Source: Methanobacteriota archaeon
Lineage (GTDB): Archaea; Thermoplasmatota; Poseidoniia; Poseidoniales; Thalassarchaeaceae
Assembly: GCA_018654845.1 (NCBI GenBank)
Contig: JABIKU010000030.1
Span: 1 to 59,509, forward strand
Length of the DNA stretch: 59,509 nucleotides
Direction: 5' to 3'
Part shown: piece after piece, positions 27,930-36,908 of the stretch
How positions within the stretch are numbered: position 1 is the stretch's first letter
Layout of the letters: each line of letters starts with the position of its first letter
The notes under the pieces: generated by a model
The model's database searches: none
What the model saw: the letters and a program-made list of their open reading frames with translations, nothing else
Told to the model about the DNA's origin: nothing
Program-made: the position numbers and the translations under genes

Positions 27930-28678
27930 CAAGTCTCACCTCCTGCACTTTCTTTTTGGTCAATATCTACAGCTTTACCCCAAGCTTCCTTGATGTCAGA
28001 AGCAGCGACTTTGCCATCTCTCAATAGCAGCATTCTGTTTGCTTTGGCCGCAAGATTTGGATCGTGAGTCACCATCAAAATTGAGATTCCTTCTTTTTCG
28101 CACAGTTCATGGAATAATTGCAATAATTCTTCACCCGACTTAATGTCAAGATTGCCAGTTGGCTCGTCTGCCAATAACAGTGGACGAGAGCCAGCAATCG
28201 CTCGTGCAATCGCAACTCGTTGACGTTGCCCACCTGAAAGTTCGTCGGGCTTGTGAGTAGATCTATCTCCTAATCCGACCTTATCAAGTGCGGATTGGGC
28301 ACCGGCTTCGGCTTCGTCGCTTGGAACCCCAGATAATTCAAGTGCAAGAGCGACGTTATCCTTCGCAGAAAGATGATCGAGAAGATGGAAATCTTGGAAA
28401 ATCCAACCGACTCCTCGGCGGCGCAAGTCTACGAGTTTCTTTGGATGAGCCATTCCGTAGTTAAATTCGGCTAGGGAGATTGAGCCGGAGTCGGCCTCTA
28501 GGAGCCCCCCAATAATATTCAGAAGAGTCGATTTGCCACAACCGGATGGACCCATCAGTGCTACGAGTTCACCTGGTTGAATCTCCATGTCGATTCCTTG
28601 TAATACTTCGAGACGAGTAACGCCTGAACCGAAGCCTCGATTGAGATTACTAACTCGTAACACAGAAGAAACCGGCAT
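27929..28678 (-). CDS. ABC transporter ATP-binding protein
   Basis: A 249-aa LolD/MacB-class ATPase with Walker A GPSGCGKST, signature LSGGQRQR, Walker B LLLADEPTGNLD and switch His in LMVTHDPNLA. It ends in TGATG overlapping the permease start, so it is a partner of that permease; the operon therefore encodes two distinct ATPases for one double-FtsX permease. The ATG at 28678 was chosen; TTG/GTG codons at 28732/28729 would extend it into the end of the glycosyltransferase gene and lack a ribosome site. Confidence 0.92.
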   Translation of the reverse strand: MPVSSVLRVSNLNRGFGSGVTRLEVLQGIDMEIQPGELVALMGPSGCGKSTLLNIIGGLLEADSGSISLAEFNYGMAHPKKLVDLRRRGVGWIFQDFHLLDHLSAKDNVALALELSGVPSDEAEAGAQSALDKVGLGDRSTHKPDELSGGQRQRVAIARAIAGSRPLLLADEPTGNLDIKSGEELLQLFHELCEKEGISILMVTHDPNLAAKANRMLLLRDGKVAASDIKEAWGKAVDIDQKESAGGET

Positions 28679-28715
28679 AAATTTTTTTTTAATAATGGTG
28701 GTATCCTTGTTTGTA

Positions 28716-29807
28716 CTAAATATCTTCACCAATCGCTAAATTATAAGCTACAGCTAGAGATTTTCCTTGTGCTTTAGGGCTCAAATTTTTCTTCACATAT
28801 TCGATAAGTTCGTCATCGGGAATCCTCTCCACTCTCCCTGCCCTAACCCACTCTGCATGGATTGATTCAATTGCATCACACCAGGCTCTAATTTCGTTTG
28901 AAGGAACAAGACAACGCGTTGGAATAATTTCATTGTGTGCTGATTTATCTGCTGCCAAAACTGGGCACCCTGCTGCCATCGCTTCTGCTGGAGGATAACC
29001 GAAGCCTTCTGAGATACTGGGAAAAAGCAATGCTTCGGCATGTTGGAAGGCTGCAGCGAGTTCCTCATCGCTGAGTTTAACCTCGCTGCCTACATGAATA
29101 ATATTGATGTCATCAGAAATCTTAGCAGGAAGACCGTCGAGTATTTCTTCGACAAAATCGAGGCGCTTCCGCGGCTCGTTACTACCGACTGTAAGCAGAA
29201 GAATTTTCGAATCATCGTCACCATAATTGGTAAGCAATTCACGTGGTTGAGGATTCGATTCCGGATTCCAATAATCGACATCTACCTGATGTCGAACCAA
29301 AGCGGTTGGAATCCCCGGAAATTCTCGTTTTACCTCGCGCTGAGTCATTTCAGAAATACAAATCAGTAAATCCGCGCGAGCAAGTCCAGCCCGTAATTTT
29401 GACAAATCGACTCTTCGAATTATTCCCGGGCTCATATCTCCAACTGTAATCTCACCTTCTGCCGATTTAATTTTGCGAGGAGATAAATGAAACAAATCAT
29501 GAACTGTAACAATGACAGGAATCGGGCTATTCTTGGGTACAAGATGAGCCTGTTCTTGATCGGTAATATGCAATAAATCAGCATCCGTCGAGGCTGCTTT
29601 ATCAGAAATCACTGACGGATGCTTCCACCACCGAGTAGAGAGACGCGACCACCCACTCAATCGTTGAGCGTGGTCGATTTCACCGGCTTTTGTCCAATCT
29701 GAAACGAGCGCACGCTCCAATATTGAGGCCACGGCAGCATGCGCTCGGCCCAGCCCTGTGCTCGACGATAAGGCCGTGCCACGAGCGAGAAGAACCCTGT
29801 GAACCAC
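28716..29807 (-). CDS. GT4-type glycosyltransferase
   Basis: A GT-B fold family 4 (RfaB-like) glycosyltransferase of about 363 aa. VTVHDLFHLSP lies in the N-terminal acceptor domain, LLTVGSNEPRKRLD marks the domain junction, and the C-terminal donor site has EALLFPSISEGFGYPPAEAMAAGCPVLA with the E-x7-E pair. The frame is open to 29915 but that would run into the divergent glycosyltransferase gene, so a GTG at 29807 (inside a CACGTG palindrome) is the likeliest start. It lies 37 bp upstream of the ABC operon. It probably builds surface glycans or protein-linked glycans; sugar unknown. Confidence 0.85.
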   Translation of the reverse strand: MVHRVLLARGTALSSSTGLGRAHAAVASILERALVSDWTKAGEIDHAQRLSGWSRLSTRWWKHPSVISDKAASTDADLLHITDQEQAHLVPKNSPIPVIVTVHDLFHLSPRKIKSAEGEITVGDMSPGIIRRVDLSKLRAGLARADLLICISEMTQREVKREFPGIPTALVRHQVDVDYWNPESNPQPRELLTNYGDDDSKILLLTVGSNEPRKRLDFVEEILDGLPAKISDDINIIHVGSEVKLSDEELAAAFQHAEALLFPSISEGFGYPPAEAMAAGCPVLAADKSAHNEIIPTRCLVPSNEIRAWCDAIESIHAEWVRAGRVERIPDDELIEYVKKNLSPKAQGKSLAVAYNLAIGEDI

Positions 29808-29847
29808 GTGTGCGACAAGGCGTATGTGCCTTAAACGCGGGCGGGTG

Positions 29848-31101
29848 ATGGGCAACCAGATGAACGGTTTACCCGAGCCAGAGTCGGCGGCGCTACCACA
29901 TCTGCTCGTCGCCAAGGGAAGCTTTGCTACGATGGGTGGTGCCGAGCGCGATTTGCTGCGGAATTTACCTGCACTCGAAAAGATTTTTTCAGTAAAAGTA
30001 GCAACTTTACATCCAGTTCCTGAACTTGTAGAATTATGCCAAAAACTCGAGGTTCAACTTTTCTCACCAAAGGATAATTGGATAGTTCCAACAAACTCTT
30101 GGTCAATCATTTTTGATACATCAAGAGATTCAGCAAAAAATGCTTGGAAATCTTGCAAAGGATTAGTAGAAGAAATTGAAAATACCGATGGGATTCACAT
30201 TGTAAGCGGAGATGGTTCCTTAGCTTTATTGGACATAATCCCAGATCATGTTTCAACCCACTTACATCTCCTCGAACCTCATAGAGGATTGCACGAAGAC
30301 GTGCTCCATCGTGACCTAAATGGGCGTCCAAAACGTAATTTGAAACTGACTAAACTCGCTCTCAATTACGCCCGCAGACGTGATAAATCTGCTATCCAAA
30401 AATTAGCCAAAAGGAAAAAATCGGCAATTTCGGCCAATTCAAACTTCACAGCAGGCCGAATTGCCGAAGTCTATCGAGTAAACTCCAATGTACTTTGGCC
30501 GAGCGTCGACATCTCTGAATTTCCACCCGAAGCTGGCTCGGATGAACCTGAGAGTTTTGATAAAATATCGAAACCATATGCTGTCAATATCGGCAGAGCC
30601 AGTTGGGTTAAAGGAACTCTTCAAGCGATTCAGGCTGTTTCTCGCACCGGCATCGGTTTGGTTCATATCGGCGGTGCGAGCGAAGAAGATGCAAAAATAA
30701 TGAGGGATTTTGCTAAAAGCAATACTGTCAAACTTTGGATTGCCCCCCGGCTATCATCTCCTGAATTAGCAGGTCTAATTCGTGGAGCAGATGCTGTGAT
30801 TAGTCTTGCAATCAACGAGCCATTTGGCTTGACACCAATCGAGGCTTTCTCGATTGGTACTCCAGCAATTTTCGTCGATGAAGGTGGTTTCAAAGATACT
30901 ATTGAAAATCAGGTCAGTGGGCAATTGGTTCCTCGATCAGATTATTCATCTTGGTACGACATATTGACGAATCTTAATGCTGAACAAAAAACCGCCTGGA
31001 CAAATGCTGGTAGAACGAAAATTGCCGAATTAAATTTGAGCCCAGAGGCTCACGCGAGACGAATTAAAGAATCATTTGATTTGCTCAAAAATGTTGAATG
31101 A
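29848..31101 (+). CDS. GT4-type glycosyltransferase
   Basis: A second GT-B glycosyltransferase (417 aa), divergent from the first. LVAKGSFATMGGAERDLLRNLPAL is the Gly-rich N-terminal loop typical of GT4 enzymes, YAVNIGRASWVKGTLQAI the linker strand and INEPFGLTPIEAFSIGTPAIFVDEGGF the nucleotide-sugar site with the E-x7-E motif. The ATG at 29848 is preferred to the ATG at 29824 because the extra residues are not family-like and 29848 leaves 40 bp for a divergent promoter. Role probably in surface-glycan assembly, alongside the ABC export operon. Confidence 0.88.
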   Translation: MGNQMNGLPEPESAALPHLLVAKGSFATMGGAERDLLRNLPALEKIFSVKVATLHPVPELVELCQKLEVQLFSPKDNWIVPTNSWSIIFDTSRDSAKNAWKSCKGLVEEIENTDGIHIVSGDGSLALLDIIPDHVSTHLHLLEPHRGLHEDVLHRDLNGRPKRNLKLTKLALNYARRRDKSAIQKLAKRKKSAISANSNFTAGRIAEVYRVNSNVLWPSVDISEFPPEAGSDEPESFDKISKPYAVNIGRASWVKGTLQAIQAVSRTGIGLVHIGGASEEDAKIMRDFAKSNTVKLWIAPRLSSPELAGLIRGADAVISLAINEPFGLTPIEAFSIGTPAIFVDEGGFKDTIENQVSGQLVPRSDYSSWYDILTNLNAEQKTAWTNAGRTKIAELNLSPEAHARRIKESFDLLKNVE

Positions 31102-31127
31102 TTCTCATCATTTTTCCCTAAATTCGC

Positions 31128-31134
31128 ATAATAA
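31128..31134 (+). promoter_or_regulatory. TATA-like box for the Met-rich secreted protein
   Basis: ATAATAA ends 22 bp before the ATG at 31156. This is the spacing expected if transcription starts at or next to the ATG, so the mRNA may be leaderless. No Shine-Dalgarno sequence is visible. Confidence 0.4.
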
Positions 31135-31155
31135 CTCTACGAGTTACAAAAAAAC

Positions 31156-32448
31156 ATGAATGCGAACCATTCATATTTGTTGTATTATGCGTTATCTGTC
31201 ATGCTCGAAGATAGTGACCAGCCTATGCCTCAGACAAAAAATGCACTTGCACTAGGAATAGCATTCATCCTTATTGCAAGTATTGTACTTGGTTCAGGAA
31301 CACTTGGACAGGAAAGTAATGACTTGCGAACCGATGAAAATACCGATACTAATAGTGAGGATGCAGCAACGAATTCACTTACTGGTGTGGCTGATTCCAA
31401 TATGCGAGATGGAATAGCAACAATGGATTTCGCTGTAGATCCTGACAGTGCTTGGATAGATTGTGTTCCTCGGGCAAACAATCTCAACTTCGCTGGTGAA
31501 TGGACGGTAGATAATATTCCAGTGGATTTCAATCCTGTAGGTGAGGAACCACGTGCAACCGGTTTGCAAACAATGCAAAGCAGACCCGGCAATTCAGAGA
31601 CTGGGACTGCTGACAATGATGCAAATGAAAGGCCAACCGATGTTACGATTAGGCCTATGCCTGCCGATTTTGATTTCAATGATATGGGCGAAGATTGTGC
31701 CTCATTCGGTCAAGGCATGGGAATGGGCTTCGGATTAGATTCTGGAATGGGTGAATTAGTTTCTCAAATGTGCAACCTATTCATCGAGGATGCTTTCATT
31801 TCCGGTCTCGGAGAAGGTGTTGAACTTCACGAAGATGGAACTATGACAATCACTACTATTGACGGCGATGCAATCGTTGTCGAGGAACTCTCGGCCGCTG
31901 CGGTCGAAGAACTCTCTGGCGGCCTCTATGCCCTCGTCGATTCCTGTAACATGATGATGATGTTAATGATGAATGGTATGGGTCAAGGTATGCCTGGTAT
32001 GGGTCAAGGTATGCCTGGTATGGGTAATGGTGGATTCGGCCACGGTAATCATGGGGGAGATTGTTTCCCTATCAATCCTAACTTCAACGATGAAGGGCCA
32101 GTAGACGATGAACCACGTGCAACAGATTTGCAAACAACGCAGGACAGACCTAGCAATACAAATCCTGATGGTTCACCTGCTGACCATGATGCAAATGACA
32201 GGCGCGCCGGTGAACGGAACCCTTGCATGGATTGGGAATTTGACTGGGATGAAGATTGGGGCGATATCGACCAAGATTGGCGCGATAACGATCTCAACGT
32301 AATTACCCAGGATATCTGTGAGGAGAGAGGAGGCACTTGGACTGGAGCCCCGGACCGAGGTGAGGGCTACTTCTACTGTGACTGGGCCGAGGAAGATTCT
32401 GATACTTCAGACGAGAATGATTCCACAGGAAATGATTCGAACAATTAA
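31156..32448 (+). CDS. secreted acidic Met/Gly-rich protein with duplicated segments
   Basis: A 430-aa protein of unknown function. A signal/TM segment (ALALGIAFILIASIVLGSG) follows a 28-residue N-terminal extension; ATGs at 31201 and 31225 are alternative starts, but a TATA-like box supports 31156. The ectodomain is strongly acidic and holds two copies of a roughly 32-residue segment (EPRATxLQTxQxRP...DANxR, about residues 131-159 and 319-349) flanking a central part. That central part ends with a Met cluster (CNMMMMLMMNGMG), a GMGQGMP heptad repeat and HGNHGGDC. Repeated Met plus His/Cys resembles copper-binding exoproteins. The C-terminus is a W/D-rich stretch and a Ser/Asn/Asp tail with no anchor. 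Confidence 0.65.
   Translation: MNANHSYLLYYALSVMLEDSDQPMPQTKNALALGIAFILIASIVLGSGTLGQESNDLRTDENTDTNSEDAATNSLTGVADSNMRDGIATMDFAVDPDSAWIDCVPRANNLNFAGEWTVDNIPVDFNPVGEEPRATGLQTMQSRPGNSETGTADNDANERPTDVTIRPMPADFDFNDMGEDCASFGQGMGMGFGLDSGMGELVSQMCNLFIEDAFISGLGEGVELHEDGTMTITTIDGDAIVVEELSAAAVEELSGGLYALVDSCNMMMMLMMNGMGQGMPGMGQGMPGMGNGGFGHGNHGGDCFPINPNFNDEGPVDDEPRATDLQTTQDRPSNTNPDGSPADHDANDRRAGERNPCMDWEFDWDEDWGDIDQDWRDNDLNVITQDICEERGGTWTGAPDRGEGYFYCDWAEEDSDTSDENDSTGNDSNN
31546..31632 (+). repeat. intragenic direct repeat, copy 1
   Basis: About 87 bp beginning GAACCACGTGCAAC and ending GATGCAAATGAAAGG recurs about 560 bp downstream in the same frame with many identical codons, encoding the EPRATxLQT...DAN segment. 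It is a partial duplication within one gene. Confidence 0.8.
31975..32031 (+). repeat. 21-bp tandem repeat encoding GMGQGMP
   Basis: Two perfect 21-bp units (31975-31995 and 31996-32016) and a partial third one encode consecutive GMGQGMP heptads. Repeat-number variation by slippage is possible. Confidence 0.85.
32110..32202 (+). repeat. intragenic direct repeat, copy 2
   Basis: Second copy of the segment at 31546-31632, starting GAACCACGTGCAACAG and ending GATGCAAATGACAGG, with a 6-bp length difference and a His in place of the Asn near its end (ADHDAN against ADNDAN). Confidence 0.8.
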
Positions 32449-32469
32449 ACCGATTAAGATTTAGTCAGA

Positions 32470-33045
32470 TTAATCTGAAATTTTCCTTATGGTTGGACCT
32501 AGCTTTAACGCCACTATAATCGAGGCGATACCAAACACCAACATGACCATCGAAATCCACAATGGCAAAACGATGGTAGAAGTGAAATCAGGCCAAAATG
32601 GCATGATATCCATCACAGATTCGCCAATGGTAATTTTACCACCAATCGAACCAATGATAATTATCCAAAACATCGCTCCTGATGCACAAATCATCTGAAG
32701 CGTTGATAATTTGAAATCATTCCAAATATTCTCACCAAACCTTACTCGACCAGCAATAAAAGATGCGGTAAAACCGATAGCTAGTCCACTAAAAACAAAT
32801 TTATTGTATAAAATTGCAATGCCACCTGGATCAGATGTTGCGTATGTTCCAGATAAAATTGCCAATGGCAAACAGACAAAGCAGAGAATTGAAGACAGGA
32901 GAGAAGTTTTGTCGAAAGATTGTTGGAAATTATCTAGATTGGAAACAAAATTCCCTAACCAAGCGAGAAGTGCACAGATTCCCATCAAAATACCGGTGCC
33001 AGAAGCAATTCCGACTATCAGATGATGAAAGGTAATTGCGAACAT
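32470..33045 (-). CDS. multi-TM membrane protein of the haem-motif exoprotein operon
   Basis: A 191-aa protein with about five TM helices; TM1 holds a His pair (FAITFHHLIVGIASG) that could ligate haem b, and further helices are SSILCFVCLPLAILSG, FVFSGLAIGFTASFIAG, MICASGAMFWIIIIGSIGG and LPLWISMVMLVFGIASIIVAL. It resembles DUF2231-like or cytochrome b561-like membrane modules, but no family is certain. The ATG at 33045 overlaps the upstream stop as TGATG with GGAGGGG before it, so it is coupled to the two CxCH/CxxxCH exoproteins. Confidence 0.65.
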   Translation of the reverse strand: MFAITFHHLIVGIASGTGILMGICALLAWLGNFVSNLDNFQQSFDKTSLLSSILCFVCLPLAILSGTYATSDPGGIAILYNKFVFSGLAIGFTASFIAGRVRFGENIWNDFKLSTLQMICASGAMFWIIIIGSIGGKITIGESVMDIMPFWPDFTSTIVLPLWISMVMLVFGIASIIVALKLGPTIRKISD

Positions 33046-34205
33046 CAAGAATCCCCTCCGGGAGGATTATTCGAATCTGCGACCCACTCAGACTCAACCG
33101 GATCCCAAAGCCAGCCAGGGTTATCTTCGGAATGAATTAATCTTGAATTGTATTCCTCAGTATCATCATTTTCAACTTCTGGTTCTATATCAGGAATTTC
33201 TTCTATCGGTATAGGTTCCGAAACCTCTTCACTTGTTTCGACTTCTAGTGTTTGGTCCAATTCATCTTTCTTCTGACGCGGTGCTAAAATCATATGCATC
33301 GTTAAGACAAATCCAATGATGATTAGAGCTGAAGAAATACTTTGTAATCTCGCACCGAAAAGATTGCCATCAAAATAAGGTGGTACCGTATCCATTGAAA
33401 GCCATGGCATCTGGTTGTTGAATTCACCCTGTGAAGCAGTTATTCGGTATTCAATTCGAGTGTCTCCCAAAGATGCAGGAATTTGCGCTTGCCATTCATT
33501 ATCTGCTCCTACGACTTCCGCAGTATGAGATTCAATCTCTCCTGCTAATCGCCACTCTACCGAGAGAACATCAGTATTGACTGTGCTGAATTGAAGAGGA
33601 GAATCATCGCCAGCAACCCTTTCTTCTAGAGCTACCCAATTTTCAGTAATGGTTGGATAATCATCTGGAATTGATTCGATTTGTATTGAGTAACCTTCAG
33701 TTGTACCGAGGAAGGCTCGATTATCTGGATTTGAATCTGAGCCATGGTGTATTGAGATATAGATGGGCTGAGAACCCACTTCAGAAGGTGCCAACAATAC
33801 CCAATTGATGGTGATTTCTCCACTTTCAGGAACGGAAATAAGGACGTAATTTGATGAGCCCCCATTTGGATCCTGAATTATCGACCAATCGTAATCGCTC
33901 GGTGTATCTGAATTACCGTTAATTGAGCCGAGCAAGAAAACTCCCAACAATCTATTCTTCGATAGGTCCATTCCAGAAATGCTAACTTCAACTTCAGCCA
34001 TAGTTCCAGCATATGCAGTATTTGCAGTTCTGACTTCGATTACTGCATCTGAAGGTGCAGAAAGGGAAGGGTCTCCATGACAAGAACCTCCACATGTGAA
34101 ATCTCTATTCGAATCAACCTCACCGCCCGGATTTGCCATGCTTGAAGTCGAAGTTAACAAAAATCCAATAATTATTGTTAATACTAATATTCTCGACTTC
34201 ATCAT
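33045..34205 (-). CDS. membrane-anchored exoprotein with N-terminal CxxxCH motif
   Basis: A 386-aa protein with a signal peptide (ILVLTIIIGFLLTSTSSMA), then FTCGGSCHGDPS, a C-x3-C-H motif resembling a c-type haem or other metal site. A beta-sandwich of Reeler/'choice-of-anchor' character follows (about residues 55-180), then a second beta domain (to about 280). A TM helix (SSALIIIGFVLTMHMILA) precedes a very acidic cytoplasmic tail that ends in GWLWDPVESEWV. Middle member of a TGATG-coupled trio, with AGGAGGACC before its ATG. Electron transfer at the cell surface is an inference. Confidence 0.7.
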   Translation of the reverse strand: MMKSRILVLTIIIGFLLTSTSSMANPGGEVDSNRDFTCGGSCHGDPSLSAPSDAVIEVRTANTAYAGTMAEVEVSISGMDLSKNRLLGVFLLGSINGNSDTPSDYDWSIIQDPNGGSSNYVLISVPESGEITINWVLLAPSEVGSQPIYISIHHGSDSNPDNRAFLGTTEGYSIQIESIPDDYPTITENWVALEERVAGDDSPLQFSTVNTDVLSVEWRLAGEIESHTAEVVGADNEWQAQIPASLGDTRIEYRITASQGEFNNQMPWLSMDTVPPYFDGNLFGARLQSISSALIIIGFVLTMHMILAPRQKKDELDQTLEVETSEEVSEPIPIEEIPDIEPEVENDDTEEYNSRLIHSEDNPGWLWDPVESEWVADSNNPPGGDS

Positions 34206-36814
34206 CAGGTCCTCCTTCTTCCAACAATGACATAGGTCATGCTTCCAATTGCCATAGAAATAAACAGTAAAATTAATGGCAATTGTAGATATTTTATCGA
34301 ACCGGTAGGTGTATTATCCAATGCTTCAGCAGCAACTGATGCATCGACGCTGATTACATTTTCACCAACACTAATCCAAATCACCTCCTGTCCATCAATA
34401 ATTTGAGTTACTACATAGTAAAGTGTCGTGGCAACCGGCGCAACTTCACTCCATGAACCGGATTCACTCGAACCGATTGGCTTCATGTCAACTACCGAGG
34501 TAATCGGGCTTGTTGAATGATAAATACGGTAATCATTACCGATTCCTGACCAAGATAATTCAACCATAGTTCCGATTAAATTTACTGTCAGTGAATCGAT
34601 TGTTTGAGCAGGGCCTAATGTTAAATCCGAAGTTATCGATGCTGAATCACCCCAATCATCGATGGTGGTTAGGCCAACTGAATGAGTGCCCGGTCCGAGA
34701 ACCACCTCAATTGATTGACCGACATAACTCATTCCATCGATAAGCCAATTCCAGTTTGTCACCTCACCATCAAGATCGATGGAATCACTTCCATCAAGAG
34801 TAATTATTGAACCGGCTAAAGGGCTCTCAAGTAGTGTATTCCAAGCCGGAATCGGGGCGAGATTGATGATAATAATCGATTTGCTTGCCTCATTCGAAAG
34901 TCCCCACGGATCATTTACGATAACGGTGACTTGCCATTCCTGTCCAGGTTCAAGACGTTCTGCTGGAACTGAAGATTCGCCATCCAAATCTGGAACATGA
35001 AAGCCATTTCTCAACCATTTGACATCAAAGAATAATGGATCATTATCAACATCTGAAGATGAGGCAAAAATGACCATTGATTCCAAAGAATTCGGTGCAG
35101 CCAATTCTGGGAAAATCATTGGAGCACCAAGATAACCAATTGAACCAGCACCCAAGGCTAACTCTGGCATTTCTGGATTGGCATTCTCTATCACCCGAGC
35201 AGATGTTGTCATTCCTGAACCAAGGGTATCGCCATCTCGAGGTAAGATTTGGACCGCCCAATGTTGGTCTCGATGAGTTTCAATAGATGGAATAGTCACC
35301 ATTCCATTGTATTCGGGCAACCATTCACCATTTACCCACCAGCGAATTTCACTACCATCTCGCGCATCTCCATCGAGATCGAATTGTTCCCAGACCACTG
35401 TTAAGTTGTCCGTTGTAATCAATTCACCTTCAGGTAATAGATTAATCGAAGTCACGACAGGTGGGGTATTCAGAATCGTAATTCCATTTGCATCCGCCCA
35501 TTCTGACCAAATTAATCCATCATAAACTCGGGCTTGGGCTGTCCAAATTTCATTCTTCGTAGTTGCTTCTGAAGGTACCCATTCCATATCGTTGTAAGCT
35601 GAAATTTGGATGCCATCCTTGAGCCATCGAATCTCTTCTCCTACTAAATTATCTCCATCGGCATCAAACCATCCAACAATCGCTTGTAACGGTTGATCGG
35701 TTACTGGATTACCAGGAGAAATGTAAATCGTACACGTAGGTTGTGTGTTTGAAGAACCTATTATGATTATTCCAGTCGACGCAATTAGACCATAATCGGT
35801 GCCATCATCAGGCGTAACGCGAGCTTCCCATTCATCGCCCGAGCGAATCATCAGCGAAGATACCGTATCCGAATCATCGATATCCTCTATTCGCACTCCA
35901 TCGAGATACCAACGAATCACAGTAGATTGTTCGACATCTCCGTCCAAATCATAGTAATTGTATGAAAGTGTCAATGAATCGGTATCGGCCGGCTCGCTTG
36001 GAGTGATTTCCAAATTACGTGCAATTGGCATCGTATTGCCAATCGTAACCGGCCCGAATGAATATGTGGAACCAGGTTCAGAACCATCATGAGGGATGAT
36101 TTCAACTGTCCACTGTTGGTCTTTAGCAATCCAACTATTTGGAACCGTCAACAATCCATCGATACTCGAAATTCTCAAGCCATCTCGGTACCACATAATT
36201 TCAGTCTGACTAACGGCTTCAGAATCTCCATCATCATCAAAGTATGAATATAACATTTCTAATCCGGTTTCTTTGGTAGGACTGGCCGGCACCCAAGAAA
36301 TACCAGTAATCTCTGGAGGAGTATTTGTTGAACTCGTTGATTCTGATACCTGCCACGAGTTTGTACCCCAACCATCACCAGATACTGCGCCATTACCATT
36401 CACAAAATTAACAGCCAGATAGAACGTTACAGTACCGGTTCCAGCAGTAGGAGATGTCCAATCGACAGTCCAACTACGAGAATTCTTGTTTGAATGTGTA
36501 ACTTCACCACTTTCCAATTTTGCATTCGCACCAGGGTTAGAGAATGTTCCCGAAGAAGAGGATAAATCGAACCCCCCCTTGGTTCCTGAGGGTGAACCAG
36601 TACCACTAATTGTTAGAGAATAAGTAGTTCCTGTATAATAATCTCCACTTGGTAAACCGGAAAGGGTAGGTGTGACCATCCCACTACCAGTATGGCAAGT
36701 ACATCCAGTAACTGATTTGCCGGTTTTTCCTGAAGAAGAAGCCATTGTCACATTTACATACGATACTAAGAAGAAGAATACCAACAGAATTACTATTCGG
36801 CGACGGCATATCAT
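34205..36814 (-). CDS. large anchored exoprotein with CxCH motif, Reeler-like and Ig-like repeats
   Basis: An 869-aa protein. From the ATG at 36814 the signal peptide is RIVILLVFFFLVSYVNVTMA, followed by TGCTCHTGSG (C-x-C-H-T, the signature of the 'choice-of-anchor V'/Reeler-like family) and a Gly/Ser-rich beta domain to about residue 160. About five roughly 95-residue Ig/PKD-like repeats follow, each with D.DGD, W.[RKL]DG and TP.DG marks, then a fibronectin III-like module (MVELSWSGIGNDYRIYHS). A TM helix (LPLILLFISMAIGSMTYVIVG) and RRR finish it. The frame opens at 36910, but the extra 32 residues are not signal-like and would overlap the divergent start. First gene of the coupled trio. Confidence 0.75.
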   Translation of the reverse strand: MICRRRIVILLVFFFLVSYVNVTMASSSGKTGKSVTGCTCHTGSGMVTPTLSGLPSGDYYTGTTYSLTISGTGSPSGTKGGFDLSSSSGTFSNPGANAKLESGEVTHSNKNSRSWTVDWTSPTAGTGTVTFYLAVNFVNGNGAVSGDGWGTNSWQVSESTSSTNTPPEITGISWVPASPTKETGLEMLYSYFDDDGDSEAVSQTEIMWYRDGLRISSIDGLLTVPNSWIAKDQQWTVEIIPHDGSEPGSTYSFGPVTIGNTMPIARNLEITPSEPADTDSLTLSYNYYDLDGDVEQSTVIRWYLDGVRIEDIDDSDTVSSLMIRSGDEWEARVTPDDGTDYGLIASTGIIIIGSSNTQPTCTIYISPGNPVTDQPLQAIVGWFDADGDNLVGEEIRWLKDGIQISAYNDMEWVPSEATTKNEIWTAQARVYDGLIWSEWADANGITILNTPPVVTSINLLPEGELITTDNLTVVWEQFDLDGDARDGSEIRWWVNGEWLPEYNGMVTIPSIETHRDQHWAVQILPRDGDTLGSGMTTSARVIENANPEMPELALGAGSIGYLGAPMIFPELAAPNSLESMVIFASSSDVDNDPLFFDVKWLRNGFHVPDLDGESSVPAERLEPGQEWQVTVIVNDPWGLSNEASKSIIIINLAPIPAWNTLLESPLAGSIITLDGSDSIDLDGEVTNWNWLIDGMSYVGQSIEVVLGPGTHSVGLTTIDDWGDSASITSDLTLGPAQTIDSLTVNLIGTMVELSWSGIGNDYRIYHSTSPITSVVDMKPIGSSESGSWSEVAPVATTLYYVVTQIIDGQEVIWISVGENVISVDASVAAEALDNTPTGSIKYLQLPLILLFISMAIGSMTYVIVGRRRT

Positions 36815-36908
36815 GACCCAACGGACATCAAGATGTTCATCAACTTCGTGTTTTCCTCGGAAAGAAAGAATCCGTTGCATTGATGGATTAAACCCGACTC
36901 GCCGAACC

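Noticed and set aside
32465-32478. TCAGATTAATCTGA palindrome at the convergent ends of the Met-rich and multi-TM genes
   Set aside because: Perfect but fully palindromic with no loop, across a stop codon; too short to claim as a terminator or operator.
36672-36908. Upstream extension of the hydroxyacyl-CoA dehydrogenase frame
   Set aside because: The NAD-binding motif begins right after the ATG at 36909, and the extension lies over the signal peptide of the divergent exoprotein.
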